Source of the DNA: UBA1412 sp964609795
GTDB taxonomy: Bacteria > Verrucomicrobiota > Verrucomicrobiia > Limisphaerales > UBA1412
Length of the DNA: 64,000 nt
Direction of reading: 5' to 3'
NCBI GenBank assembly: GCA_964609795.1
Contig: CAZSTC010000002.1
Location: 53,276-117,275, forward strand
Shown here in pieces: positions 45,090 through 54,327 of this stretch. The number at the start of each line of letters is the position of its first letter. The stretch's first letter is position 1. The notes under the pieces are model-generated. The model had not been told where the DNA came from. It saw only the letters and a list, made by a program, of their open reading frames with translations, and did not search any database. The position numbers and the translations under genes were made by a program.

Positions 45090-45974
45090 TTAATAGAGCC
45101 AGTTTTGGATTTCCCCGTTTCCATCCAGACAGACACCCTGCCGACGGAAAGCCCAACACATATAGCTGATAGAAACAAAATAAGAGGCCGGCAAACGGTT
45201 CAGAGCACCGATCTTAACTCCAAGCAGTGTCACTTCCCCACCAAAACCCATGGGACCAATGCCCATCTGGTTAGCCTCTTTCAATATCCTCTCCTCCAAT
45301 TGAGCTAATTCCGGATTCGAATTAGTATCATCCAGTTTTCTGAGCAGCTGTTCTTTCGAACGCTCGTAGCTTGTCGCACGATCTCCACCAATGCAAACAC
45401 CCAATACTCCCGGACCACAACCTTTGCCTTGCGCCTTCAAAACGGAATCTAAAATTACTTTTCTGCAGCCGGCCAGATCACGATTGGCCTTCAGCAACTC
45501 CATGGGTAGAGAATATTGCTGCCCGACATTTTCGCATCCGCCACCTTTAAGCATCAGGCGAACTTTAAGCTCGGATGATGTGTGCTGGTGAAAGTGAAAA
45601 ACAGGAGCTCCCGGTCCAAGATTGGTACCGCTATTTTTCCCTGTCAGGCTATCCACAGAATTCTGACGAAGATACCCTTTCAACGTCGCCTCTTTAATTG
45701 CAGCACGAGCAACTTCAGCGAAAGTTATTTGATCTAAACCCACCGGACAATCTATATAGAATAGACAAGAGCCGGTATCCTGGCAAATTGGCAGTGAACG
45801 TTCCTTTGCCAGTTGGATGTTTTTCTCAATAATTGACAGCGTGTTCCAAGCCACACTGTTTTTCTTTTCGCGCTGAAGGGATTGATTTATCACGCGCTTA
45901 ATATCTTCCGGCAATTCAGCGGAAGTTCGGCGGACCAGTTCGAGTAATGAAGCGTCTAAATTACGCAATAACAT
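45090..45974 (-). CDS. Class I fumarate hydratase, alpha (N-terminal) subunit
   Basis: About 294 residues from the ATG at 45974 (an in-frame TTG at 45992 is the alternative). It binds the 4Fe-4S cluster used in catalysis. The pattern PICQDTGSCLFYIDCPVG near residue 70 holds the first cluster cysteine region; KGGGCENVGQQYSLPMELL and KGCGPGVLGVCIGGDR carry the other conserved cysteines and substrate residues. This is the split two-gene form found in many anaerobes, archaea and PVC bacteria rather than the fused E. coli FumA. The beta gene follows directly. Confidence 0.92.
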   Translation of the reverse strand: MLLRNLDASLLELVRRTSAELPEDIKRVINQSLQREKKNSVAWNTLSIIEKNIQLAKERSLPICQDTGSCLFYIDCPVGLDQITFAEVARAAIKEATLKGYLRQNSVDSLTGKNSGTNLGPGAPVFHFHQHTSSELKVRLMLKGGGCENVGQQYSLPMELLKANRDLAGCRKVILDSVLKAQGKGCGPGVLGVCIGGDRATSYERSKEQLLRKLDDTNSNPELAQLEERILKEANQMGIGPMGFGGEVTLLGVKIGALNRLPASYFVSISYMCWAFRRQGVCLDGNGEIQNWLY

Positions 45975-46161
45975 GGGTGATAGGATATGCAATTGATTCT
46001 ATTTTGTCGAAGAGATTTCTCGCTCAAATTCCGATCCGCATTGTCTTAATAAAACGATCAACTCTTAATGCACACCCTACTGAGCCAACGTGAATTATTG
46101 AGGAAATACGGTGCCATATTTTCTCGTCAACAGTCTGTAAAAAGTTGACTTTGTCCGAGAG

Positions 46162-46167
46162 TATAAT
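46162..46167 (+). promoter_or_regulatory. -10 element upstream of the COG3014-like lipoprotein gene
   Basis: TATAAT at 46162-46167, 33 bases before the start codon, is a consensus -10 hexamer, but the base pattern 17 bases upstream (AAAAAG) is a poor -35 element. Confidence 0.35.
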
Positions 46168-46199
46168 CAAAATATCTCCTCTTTGAAACTACTGCAAAG

Positions 46200-47648
46200 A
46201 TGAAAGAAAGAGCAAAAATAGGTATTCATTTTCCCTTGGCATTTTTGCTGGTGGTTTTTTGTTCTATGCTCCTTTCCGGGTGCGTCAGCTACAAAAATCA
46301 AACAAAAAAAATCACCGAGGCTTACCGCTCTGGGGAGTTTGACGCAGCACAAAAGATACTTTCCGAAAAAACCAGAAAAAAAGCAAAAGGAGAGAATCGC
46401 GACAAAGGGAAGGATGCTTTACTATGGAGACTGGAGGAAGCGACCTCTTTCCGTACTTGTCAGAATTTAGAGGAAAGCTCCGCACTGCTCACAGGCGCCG
46501 ATCAGATGATCAGGGAGTTTGAGGAAAGATCGGCAGATACTCATTTGGGGCAGGAAACGCTCTCAGCATTCAGTAACCCAGCCAACATTGTTTATGAAGG
46601 CTGGACTACCGATCGAATTATGGCCAGCACATACCTGGGACTTGATCACATCATACTGGGCAACAGCGAACAGGCTCGTATTCATCTGAATAAAGCCTAT
46701 CAGAGACAGCAGGATGCCGTCAGGAAAAACGCAAAACGGATTGAAAAAGAACAGGAAGAGATTAAAAGCAACAGCCAGGCAGCCCCAGCCGTCCAGGATA
46801 GTGAGGTTCAATCCAAGACCAAAAACCTCTACACAAATTTAAACACATTTGAGCCGGTCGCCGATTATGTGAATCCTTTTACCTCCTACCTGCGAGGAAT
46901 CTTCTTTCTCATTTATTCAACGGACACAAGCGACCTGGAAATTTCTCGCAAAGCCTTGGAACAGGCAGCTTCTTTTGCCCCCAATAACAAATTTTTGAAG
47001 GAGGATTTAGTTCTGGTGGAAAGTCTTTTAAACGGAAACTCTCCCTCCCAGAATATTACCTACATCATTTTCGAAAACGGGCAAGCACCCTACCTGGACG
47101 AAACTCGAATAGATCTGCCGCTCCCCATAGCCGGGGGAATCTATCCCGTCAGCGTCGCTTTCCCCGTCTTTCAAACCTATCCCAGTCAGAACAACTCCTT
47201 GCGAGTCACAGCAGAAAACCAGACCGTGGAGACCTCTCTTCTGGCAAACATGGATAATATCTTCGCAGCAGACTTTAAAGCAGAACTCCCCAAAATCATT
47301 GCGCGCACGATTGCTACAGTCGTTATTAAGCAAGCCAGCTCTATCGCAGCAAATCAGGCACTGAAGAGCTCCGGCAATGATGTTGCCCAGTTGATTGGAG
47401 GGTTAGCAATTTATGCGGCTCAGGCCGCAATCAACATCGCCGATACAAGAAGCTGGACCCTACTACCCCACGATTTTCAGGTTTGCCACATTCGCACCCC
47501 GGCCGATGGAGTGTTACACATAGCCGAAACACACGGGCATCAAGCTGCAACACTCACTCTTCCCAACCCTAAAGGCCATAATTTGGTTTATGTGAAATCG
47601 GTCGTCCCCGGAAAGAAAATGATTATCTGGAGCCGAAAACTTCCCTGA
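46200..47648 (+). CDS. Outer-membrane-type lipoprotein, COG3014-like
   Basis: A 482-residue lipoprotein: signal peptide with lipobox LLSGC, modified cysteine C28. Residues 30-300 are helical and repeat-like (AYRSGEFDAAQKILSEK, MASTYLGLDHIILGNSEQAR, SRKALEQAASFAPNNKF), resembling tetratricopeptide-type repeats; a coiled region QRQQDAVRKNAKRIEKEQEE lies near residue 175. The remainder is beta-rich with an alanine-rich hydrophobic patch (TIATVVIKQASSIAANQALK). This organisation resembles the COG3014 family, whose members are often encoded near lpoB and ycfL, as here. Function is unknown. It converges on the PEGA-domain gene. Confidence 0.72.
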   Translation: MKERAKIGIHFPLAFLLVVFCSMLLSGCVSYKNQTKKITEAYRSGEFDAAQKILSEKTRKKAKGENRDKGKDALLWRLEEATSFRTCQNLEESSALLTGADQMIREFEERSADTHLGQETLSAFSNPANIVYEGWTTDRIMASTYLGLDHIILGNSEQARIHLNKAYQRQQDAVRKNAKRIEKEQEEIKSNSQAAPAVQDSEVQSKTKNLYTNLNTFEPVADYVNPFTSYLRGIFFLIYSTDTSDLEISRKALEQAASFAPNNKFLKEDLVLVESLLNGNSPSQNITYIIFENGQAPYLDETRIDLPLPIAGGIYPVSVAFPVFQTYPSQNNSLRVTAENQTVETSLLANMDNIFAADFKAELPKIIARTIATVVIKQASSIAANQALKSSGNDVAQLIGGLAIYAAQAAINIADTRSWTLLPHDFQVCHIRTPADGVLHIAETHGHQAATLTLPNPKGHNLVYVKSVVPGKKMIIWSRKLP

Positions 47649-47688
47649 CAGACTTTTCCCATCCTTCTCAAAATAACCTGCTCATTTC

Positions 47689-48990
47689 CTATCTGAAGAG
47701 GGTATTTTTGTTCATTTCATACCAGTGCATAATTCCCCCGTCATAAGGAGATTTGCCCTGATAATTTGCCTTGATGTCGACACGATATCCGCTCTGCTCA
47801 AGCATCTTGCCGTAGCTGACTATTCTTTGAGCTTCGGCGTCTGTCAAACGGGAGGCCATGTCCGTTTCTGCTCTGATCCGGTCGGTTATAGCGCTCTCGC
47901 GAGCCAGTTCGATTTCTCTCCTCTGATTGCGTTCCAGAAGTTTTTGGAAAAAGAGAATCCCTTCTTTTAACTTTTGCAACTCCTCTTCGGTTGGAGATAC
48001 AGCTATATTGAACTCTTGTGGGGCTGAGCTGCGCTTCTTGATATTGACTGTTTTAACGACGGGTTTATTCCCTTCACGACTGATAGTGAGTTTGTGGACT
48101 CCCGGTTTGGCTTCAAAAGTGCCCGGTGTTGTACCTATCATCACTCCATCAAGCTCAACAATTGCCCCATCGGCATACAGGGAGAGGTTCTTGACCCCTT
48201 TTTCTGGGGTACCCAAAGTTCCGTCATTATTGATCCAAAAGAGTGGCATTGTGAGTGGAGCCAGCGAAAGGTCCGCTATCACGCAATTAACAGTGAAGGG
48301 CATCAGCACACGCTCAGGAACGGGCACCGTCCGAGCCACCTTAAGTTCATTCAGCTTCTTTTGTATCTCCAAAGAAATCTGATCTGCTGCCTCACCCATC
48401 AGATCAAGCATGCGGTCGCTATCGTAAACAACCAGATTATCTGTGGTGCGCTCTACTTTCTGCGGGCTGATAGCTCCGCTCATAAAAGAAGAGCCGTTAT
48501 CCCCTGTCAGCACTTCATAGCCAACATGGAGTTTGTAAATATCCATCTCCGTAGCGGTCTGCCCTCGGCTGTAAGATTTTCGCTGGGTTTGATAACCAAG
48601 CAGACGTGCAATGATGAGGTAGTCTGCTCCCATCTGCTCTGACAAAGATAACGCTGTTCCTTCCTGGGTAATAGTACCCAAAGTTTCCGGTGAAAGAGAT
48701 AGCCCCTTTTTGCGTAAAGCTTCAATCACTACATCCTGGTTAATAACGGAAAAACCTGTTTGTGCCATTCGGCTGCTTACAATGCTCCGGAAAGTATCAA
48801 GCTGCTTTTCCGAGGCACAATCCATACTGTCAATTACGAAAAGCGCTGCGTACAAGCGTTGGGGAACTTGAGGCGCCTCAGCTTTCTGGTTCTGCTCAGG
48901 GGATGGAACGACCTTCTCATCTTGAGAATAAGCCGTCATACCCAAGACCAACCAGACCGCCGATATTAAAACAATTATTCTATTTTTCAT
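47689..48990 (-). CDS. Exported PEGA-domain protein
   Basis: A 433-residue protein with a signal peptide (IIVLISAVWLVLGMTAYSQ). Residues 40-210 resemble a CsgG/TolB-N-like alpha/beta domain (LYAALFVIDSMDCASE, GADYLIIARLLGY). A PEGA domain at about 275-335 carries the GVMIGTTPGTFEAKPGVHKL core. A C-terminal helix (FFQKLLERNQRREIELAR) follows, and the last 30 residues hold YQGKSPYDG. PEGA proteins are cell-surface modules that probably bind peptidoglycan or other envelope polymers. It faces the CsgG-like gene across a divergent 279-base gap and has a good promoter. Confidence 0.75.
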   Translation of the reverse strand: MKNRIIVLISAVWLVLGMTAYSQDEKVVPSPEQNQKAEAPQVPQRLYAALFVIDSMDCASEKQLDTFRSIVSSRMAQTGFSVINQDVVIEALRKKGLSLSPETLGTITQEGTALSLSEQMGADYLIIARLLGYQTQRKSYSRGQTATEMDIYKLHVGYEVLTGDNGSSFMSGAISPQKVERTTDNLVVYDSDRMLDLMGEAADQISLEIQKKLNELKVARTVPVPERVLMPFTVNCVIADLSLAPLTMPLFWINNDGTLGTPEKGVKNLSLYADGAIVELDGVMIGTTPGTFEAKPGVHKLTISREGNKPVVKTVNIKKRSSAPQEFNIAVSPTEEELQKLKEGILFFQKLLERNQRREIELARESAITDRIRAETDMASRLTDAEAQRIVSYGKMLEQSGYRVDIKANYQGKSPYDGGIMHWYEMNKNTLFR

Positions 48991-49092
48991 GGTGACTTTC
49001 TTCTCGGACGCTTTTTATGTTTACTGTATGAGGCTGTTGAGGAATAAAAAATCTGATAATGGCTTTTTCATCGCTCGAAAACCTACGCTCTA

Positions 49093-49122
49093 ATTATCGG
49101 ATATCCCTACCGTATTTGTCAA
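49093..49122 (-). promoter_or_regulatory. Promoter of the PEGA-domain gene
   Basis: On the minus strand a perfect -35 TTGACA (49117-49122) and GATAAT (49093-49098) are separated by 18 bases. The predicted start near 49086 leaves a leader of about 96 bases. Confidence 0.6.
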
Positions 49123-49269
49123 AACAGATTTAAAAAAAGGTTGAGAATCTTACCCTTTCTTTGTATGCTGTAAAGACGGAGCTCTTCTGATGGCGTTGGC
49201 CTTTTCGGAAGAGAAAATAGCTTTGCTTAAACTTGTTATAAGGTTCCAATGCAATAAACTTAAAAAACT

Positions 49270-50223
49270 ATGAAAACAATAAAACAGTTTTCGATTTCAG
49301 TTGCTCTATTATTCCTGCTTTACCTTGGTGCGCATAGTGCCGCCTTAGCCCAGAGCTCAGCAGCCGTTGCCGAGAGGGAGACTTTGAGCATCTCTACAAT
49401 TATGGCAACCCCTGCTCTGGAAAACAAAGTCAAGTCCGATGGTAAATCCTCTGAACTCCATCGCTTCACTCAATCATTGGACTCGGTCCTAATTGAACGA
49501 ATCAGTGCCGCCCGCAAATTTCAAATCGTGGGCCGCAGCGATGTAGACTTCGATGCGATTAAGGCCGAGCAAGACTTTGCGGAATCCGGTAATGTCGATT
49601 CCAAATCGGGTGCCAAAATCGGAAAAATGACCGGGGCCAAATATGTCCTGGTAGCTTCATTGGATGATTTTCAAGACCGGTCGAGGACGATCAAAATCGA
49701 TAACGATCGCCAGATGAACATCCGTTCATTCAGGGTTTCTGCTATCGCTAAACTCTACAATAGCACCACGGGACAGCTTCTGGAAGCATCCACACAGACC
49801 ATCACCAATGAAATGCGCAGGAACATCAACACAGCCATTTTGTCTGATGAAGGGGCAAACACGGACCAAATGATAGCCCAAGCTTCACGAAAAATGGCAG
49901 ATCAACTGGTCAAATGCTTAACTGATATTGTGTACCCGGCTAAAGTGGTCGCTGTAAGCAGCAATGGCACTATTACAATTAATCGTGGGGAAGGGACTGA
50001 CATTCAACGAGGACAACTCTGGGCTGTTTACGCCGTGGGCGAAGAGATGATTGATCCTGATACGGGTGAATCTCTAGGGGAAGAGGAAACGCTTCTCTGC
50101 AAAGCCAAAGTCACCTCCGTGAAGTCTAAAACCACTACCTTGAAAATCGTGGGTGATGATCCCGGCATCGAAAAGGGAATGATTGTTCGGCCGGCCTCTT
50201 TGGATGACACTGAAGAAGATTGA
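49270..50223 (+). CDS. CsgG-like exported protein
   Basis: A 317-residue protein with a signal peptide (FSISVALLFLLYLGAHSAALAQ). Residues about 40-225 follow the CsgG-type fold: LDSVLIERISAARKFQIVGR, then GAKIGKMTGAKYVLVASLDD and ASRKMADQLVKCLTDIVYP. The final 80 residues form a separate beta-rich domain (INRGEGTDIQRGQLWAVY) similar to C-terminal domains of FlgT-like proteins. No lipobox is seen, so it differs from curli CsgG, which is a lipoprotein pore. It is the first of three close plus-strand genes with the YcfL-like and LpoB-like lipoproteins. Confidence 0.75.
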   Translation: MKTIKQFSISVALLFLLYLGAHSAALAQSSAAVAERETLSISTIMATPALENKVKSDGKSSELHRFTQSLDSVLIERISAARKFQIVGRSDVDFDAIKAEQDFAESGNVDSKSGAKIGKMTGAKYVLVASLDDFQDRSRTIKIDNDRQMNIRSFRVSAIAKLYNSTTGQLLEASTQTITNEMRRNINTAILSDEGANTDQMIAQASRKMADQLVKCLTDIVYPAKVVAVSSNGTITINRGEGTDIQRGQLWAVYAVGEEMIDPDTGESLGEEETLLCKAKVTSVKSKTTTLKIVGDDPGIEKGMIVRPASLDDTEED

Positions 50224-50271
50224 TAGAACCGGCAAATATCCTAATTTATTTAAGGACCTATTTTACTTTTT

Positions 50272-50703
50272 ATGAAAACTAAAATTATATTCGCCATGGC
50301 TGCGCTGGGAGCTGTCCTCCTATCTGCAGGCTGTGCAACGCGTTCAATGAATACAGTTGAGGCAGCTCAACCGGAAGGTATCCCTTACATGGTCGCTGAC
50401 AAGCGGATCATCACAGATCCGAGTTTAAGCCGAAATGTATACGTTGTCGGTGTTAACGAATCTTTTACTGAAGCGGGCTATAAAAAAGTTCAAATTCAGA
50501 TATACAACCGGACTCGGAGTATGAAAGCGTTCACCTACCGTGTTGAATGGTTTGATCAGGACGGCATGATCATCACCTCTTCATTGGATAACCGCACACC
50601 TATCCAGATTGAAGGCGGTCAAAAACGGAACATTGCGGTTTTGGCCACATCACCTAAAGCTGTCGATTTCCGTTTTACATTTCTGGAATCCATGGAACGC
50701 TAA
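50272..50703 (+). CDS. YcfL-like lipoprotein (DUF1425 family)
   Basis: A 143-residue lipoprotein with lipobox LLSAGC (C21). Strands NVYVVGVNESFTEAGYKKVQ, YRVEWFDQDGMII and RNIAVLATSPKAVDFRF give an all-beta fold; FDQDG and the final PKAVDFRF motif match the DUF1425/YcfL family. In gammaproteobacteria ycfL is next to lpoB, and the same order occurs here with a 24-base gap to the LpoB-like gene. Its role is not established. Confidence 0.82.
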   Translation: MKTKIIFAMAALGAVLLSAGCATRSMNTVEAAQPEGIPYMVADKRIITDPSLSRNVYVVGVNESFTEAGYKKVQIQIYNRTRSMKAFTYRVEWFDQDGMIITSSLDNRTPIQIEGGQKRNIAVLATSPKAVDFRFTFLESMER

Positions 50704-50727
50704 ACCTTATATTTCAACTTTTATAAT

Positions 50728-51336
50728 ATGATCAAATCAATCCTGACAGTAGCACTAACGGGTACCTGTATGGCCTTCTTAGCAACAGGCTGCTCCTCAC
50801 CCAAAACTCAATATGTGGACAGCGACAGCTCTCGGCTCATCGCTAACGTGGATGAAATTAACATCCAGGATTTCGCCAGAGCTGCTGACGAAATGGTCCA
50901 AAGCATCATCGAAAGCTGCATTTCAACTGGAAGCTTGAAAGGCACCAACGGAGAAAAACCCATTTTGGCTATCAGCCGAATTGTGAACAATACTTCCACA
51001 CAGTTTGATACAGATCTTCTGGTTAAGCGTATCCGCACAGAATTGCTCCGCACCGGAAAAGTTTTGACGACGACAACTCTCAACCTAGGTGCCTCCGAAG
51101 ACCCATTGGCTAAAGAGGCGATGTTGATGGAAGAGGCGATTGCTGAAGACCAAGCTCCTTTGGTACACAACTACACTCTTTCAGGAAAAATTATTGAAGT
51201 AACCACCCGCACGAGCAATCTGCGCCAAAGCACCTATGAGTTTCAACTCACATTAAGCGACCGCCGCGGATTAAACGTCTGGGAGGAAGTAAAAAACATT
51301 ACTAAACAAGGTAAAAAACCATCCGTTGGTTTTTAG
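50728..51336 (+). CDS. LpoB-like lipoprotein (penicillin-binding-protein activator family)
   Basis: A 202-residue lipoprotein with lipobox LATGC (C22), then an alpha/beta domain: FARAADEMVQSIIESCIST, KPILAISRIVNNTSTQFDT, DLLVKRIRTELLRTGKVL, LSGKIIEVTTRTSNLRQSTYEFQLTL. This matches the LpoB/COG3417 family. In E. coli LpoB is anchored in the outer membrane and stimulates the peptidoglycan synthase PBP1B. The proline-rich linker of E. coli LpoB is absent here, so the ability to span the periplasm may differ. No class A PBP is in the window. It is the last gene of the envelope cluster. Confidence 0.8.
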   Translation: MIKSILTVALTGTCMAFLATGCSSPKTQYVDSDSSRLIANVDEINIQDFARAADEMVQSIIESCISTGSLKGTNGEKPILAISRIVNNTSTQFDTDLLVKRIRTELLRTGKVLTTTTLNLGASEDPLAKEAMLMEEAIAEDQAPLVHNYTLSGKIIEVTTRTSNLRQSTYEFQLTLSDRRGLNVWEEVKNITKQGKKPSVGF

Positions 51337-51369
51337 AAAGCAATTTTCTAGCGTCCTCATTAGTTTCCA

Positions 51370-51397
51370 TTGACAACTCAAAAGACTAGTTTATGAT
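51370..51397 (+). promoter_or_regulatory. Promoter of ppdK
   Basis: Perfect -35 TTGACA (51370-51375) and TATGAT (51392-51397) with a 16-base spacer predict a start near 51404, 40 bases before the ppdK start codon. Confidence 0.7.
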
Positions 51398-51443
51398 AAG
51401 CGCCTAACGCTGAGCTGAGTTCAGGCGAAAACGAAAATAATTT

Positions 51444-54251
51444 ATGGCTAAGACTACGAAATACGTCTATACGTTCGGAAATAAAAAGGCTGATGGCAAC
51501 GGCTCTATGAAAGCTCTCCTTGGAGGCAAAGGAGCCAACCTCGCAGAAATGACCCGAATCGGGCTTCCGGTGCCTCCCGGATTCACTATCACGACCGATG
51601 TTTGCACCTATTACTACGCCAATAAGCGTAAGTATCCCGCAGAGCTCCACGCTCAAATGAAAACGGGTGTTGCATTTTTGGAGAAGTGTCTTAAGAAAAA
51701 ATTTAATGATAAAGATAAGCCGCTTCTGGTTTCTGTCCGCTCCGGTGCCCGCGTTTCTATGCCGGGTATGATGGATACAATCCTTAACCTCGGCCTTAAT
51801 GACCAAACCGTTCAGGCTCTGGCCAAAGCAAGCAACAGTGAGCGCTTTGCATGGGACTGCTATCGCCGCTTTGTTCAAATGTATGGCGATGTGGTGATGG
51901 GTGTTCAAAAGCTCCCCGGTGAAGACAAAGATCCTTTCGAAACCATTATTGAAGATCTCAAAGAAGAGATTTTCCCCGGCGAACACGCCGAAGACACGCG
52001 TCTGGATGCCGAAGCCCTGAAGGCCTTAGTGCTGCGCTTTAAGAATCTGATCAAAGAGAGAACGAAATCTGAATTTCCTACCGATCCCTGGAAACAGCTT
52101 GAAGGAGCCGTTGGAGCCGTATTCAGCTCTTGGAATAACGACCGCGCCATCGTTTACCGCCGCAAGTATGGATATCCGGATGAATGGGGTACTGCCGTAA
52201 ACGTCCAGGCAATGGTCTTCGGTAACTTAGGTGAAACATCAGGCTCTGGGGTGGCTTTCACCCGTGACCCCGCCTCCGGCGAAAAAGTGTTTTACGGTGA
52301 ATTCCTCATGAACGCGCAGGGTGAAGACGTTGTTGCTGGCATTCGCACGCCTCAACCGGTCCTTGAACTCAAAAAAGTCATGCCTCATGCTTATAAAGAG
52401 CTTGATGAAATCCGTAAAAAACTGGAGTCCCATTTTCGCGATGTACAGGATTTCGAGTTCACGATTGAAAACGGAGAAGTTTTTATGCTCCAGACGCGCA
52501 ACGGAAAGCGTACCGGTTTAGCCGCTGTCCGTATCGCCGTTGAAATGGCAAAGGAAAAGCTGATTACCTGGCAAGAAGCCGTCGGTCGTGTACCTGCTGA
52601 GCAGCTGGATCAGGTGCTCTCACCGGTTTTCGACAAAGCCGCACTCCAAAGTGTCAAACCGGCAGCTAAAGGTTTGCCGGCAGGTCCCGGAGCTGCCTGC
52701 GGTAGAGTTTATTTCAACGCCGATCGCGCTGTAGAAGCCAATAAACGCGGTGAAAAAGTCCTCATGGTTCGTGTTGAAACTTCCCCCGAAGACCTTCGCG
52801 GTATGATCGCTGCCGAGGGTATTCTGACCGCCCGCGGCGGTGTCAGTTCTCATGCCGCTTTGGTTGCACGCCAGATGGGCAAAGTTTGCGTTTGTGGGGT
52901 AAATGATCTCCACATCAACTACGAGAAAAAGTGCATGGAAATCAATGGGAAATCTCTGAATGAGGGTGATTACCTTTCCATTGATGGCACAACGGGTGAA
53001 GTCTTTTTCGGAGAAATTAAGACCGCTCCTTCAGACATTATCCAGGCTCTGTTACACAACTCCGCCACAGCTAAGAAGAGCAAGACCTACAAAGACTACG
53101 CTCAGCTGATGACATGGTGTGAAAAGGCTACTCGCATGAAAGTTCGCACCAACGCTGATTCTCCCAGCCAGGTTGCAGCGGCAATCGCCTTCGGAGCCAG
53201 CGGTATCGGTCTTTGCCGTACTGAGCACATGTTCTTTGAAGGGGACCGTATTTACGCGGTTCGGGAAATGATTATGTCCTCTACGCTTGAGGGTCGGGAA
53301 GAAGCACTGAAAAAACTGCTTCCCTATCAGAGGGAAGATTTCATTGGCATTTTCAAGGAATTGAAAGGCCTTCCGGCAACCATCCGTCTGTTAGATCCTC
53401 CGCTGCATGAATTCCTGCCTAAGGAAGAGGAAGAAGGCGAAATGAAAGAGACCAGTGAAAAGACGGGTCTCTCCAGAGAGTACATCCTTCAGCGCATTCA
53501 GGAACTGCATGAAAGCAACCCCATGCTGGGATTCCGTGGCTGCCGTTTGGGAGTCGTTTATCCGGAAATCACTCGCATGCAGGTTCGCGCCATCTTTGAA
53601 GCTGCTGCAGAAGTCATCAAAAAGAAAATTAAATGTAAGCCGGAAATCATGGTTCCTCTGACCGGTTTCAAAAAGGAACTTGATTTGCAAGTCGCTATCA
53701 TTAATGAAGTGGCTGCAACCGTGATGAAGGAGAAAAAGGTTAAAATTCCTTACATGGTCGGCACGATGATTGAGATACCTCGCGGTGCCCTGACTGCTGA
53801 TGAAATCGCTCAGACAGCTGAGTTCTTCAGCTTCGGCACGAACGATCTGACGCAGACCTGTCTGGGTATGAGCCGTGATGATGCTGGCAAGTTCCTGCCG
53901 GCTTATCAGGACCAGGGAATTATATCAACTAATCCCTTTGCCTCGATAGACCAGAGCGGTGTAGGCAGGTTAGTTAAAATAGCGGCCGAGGGTGGTCGTT
54001 CAACCCGTCCTGGCATGAAGCTGGGTATTTGTGGCGAACACGGTGGAGACCCGGAGAGTGTGAATTTCTGCAACTCCGTTGGTTTAGACTATGTGAGCTG
54101 CTCTCCGTATCGGGTGCCAACAGCCCGTTTGGCCGCTGCTCAGGCAGCTATTAAGGAAGCCGCAAAATGCGACTCAGCTGCATGCAAAAGCAAAAAAGGC
54201 AGTCCAAAAGTAGCTAAAAAAGCGACAAAAAAGCCTGCTAAAAAGAAATAG
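51444..54251 (+). CDS. ppdK: Pyruvate, phosphate dikinase with lysine-rich C-terminal tail
   Basis: A 935-residue enzyme that interconverts pyruvate, ATP and phosphate with phosphoenolpyruvate, AMP and pyrophosphate. The ATP-grasp region starts with TFGNKKADGNGSMKALLGGK and has SVRSGARVSMPGMMDTILNL; the phosphohistidine is H470 in GGVSSHAALVARQMGK; the PEP/pyruvate barrel has GLCRTEHMFFE, FSFGTNDLTQT and the catalytic cysteine C886 in VSCSPYRVP. After the normal end (about residue 905) there is an extra tail of about 30 residues rich in lysine and alanine (KKATKKPAKKK), like histone-H1-type tails, which is unusual for this enzyme. A promoter precedes and a strong terminator follows, so it is monocistronic. 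Confidence 0.96.
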   Translation: MAKTTKYVYTFGNKKADGNGSMKALLGGKGANLAEMTRIGLPVPPGFTITTDVCTYYYANKRKYPAELHAQMKTGVAFLEKCLKKKFNDKDKPLLVSVRSGARVSMPGMMDTILNLGLNDQTVQALAKASNSERFAWDCYRRFVQMYGDVVMGVQKLPGEDKDPFETIIEDLKEEIFPGEHAEDTRLDAEALKALVLRFKNLIKERTKSEFPTDPWKQLEGAVGAVFSSWNNDRAIVYRRKYGYPDEWGTAVNVQAMVFGNLGETSGSGVAFTRDPASGEKVFYGEFLMNAQGEDVVAGIRTPQPVLELKKVMPHAYKELDEIRKKLESHFRDVQDFEFTIENGEVFMLQTRNGKRTGLAAVRIAVEMAKEKLITWQEAVGRVPAEQLDQVLSPVFDKAALQSVKPAAKGLPAGPGAACGRVYFNADRAVEANKRGEKVLMVRVETSPEDLRGMIAAEGILTARGGVSSHAALVARQMGKVCVCGVNDLHINYEKKCMEINGKSLNEGDYLSIDGTTGEVFFGEIKTAPSDIIQALLHNSATAKKSKTYKDYAQLMTWCEKATRMKVRTNADSPSQVAAAIAFGASGIGLCRTEHMFFEGDRIYAVREMIMSSTLEGREEALKKLLPYQREDFIGIFKELKGLPATIRLLDPPLHEFLPKEEEEGEMKETSEKTGLSREYILQRIQELHESNPMLGFRGCRLGVVYPEITRMQVRAIFEAAAEVIKKKIKCKPEIMVPLTGFKKELDLQVAIINEVAATVMKEKKVKIPYMVGTMIEIPRGALTADEIAQTAEFFSFGTNDLTQTCLGMSRDDAGKFLPAYQDQGIISTNPFASIDQSGVGRLVKIAAEGGRSTRPGMKLGICGEHGGDPESVNFCNSVGLDYVSCSPYRVPTARLAAAQAAIKEAAKCDSAACKSKKGSPKVAKKATKKPAKKK

Positions 54252-54268
54252 ATAAATTCTATTTCCTC

Positions 54269-54303
54269 ACACAAACACCCCTCTTGGAGGGGTGTTTGTG
54301 TTA
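54269..54303 (+). terminator. Terminator after ppdK
   Basis: CACAAACACCCCTC (54270-54283) pairs perfectly with GAGGGGTGTTTGTG (54287-54300), with a three-base loop and short T-run. A stem of at least 14 pairs makes this very stable. Confidence 0.85.
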
Positions 54304-54327
54304 ATGCTACCTTTTCTTAAAAAATAG

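Noticed and set aside
50720..50727. TATAAT-like bases directly before the LpoB-like start codon
   Set aside because: No matching -35 element, and the gene sits 24 bases after ycfL on the same transcript; probably chance in AT-rich sequence.
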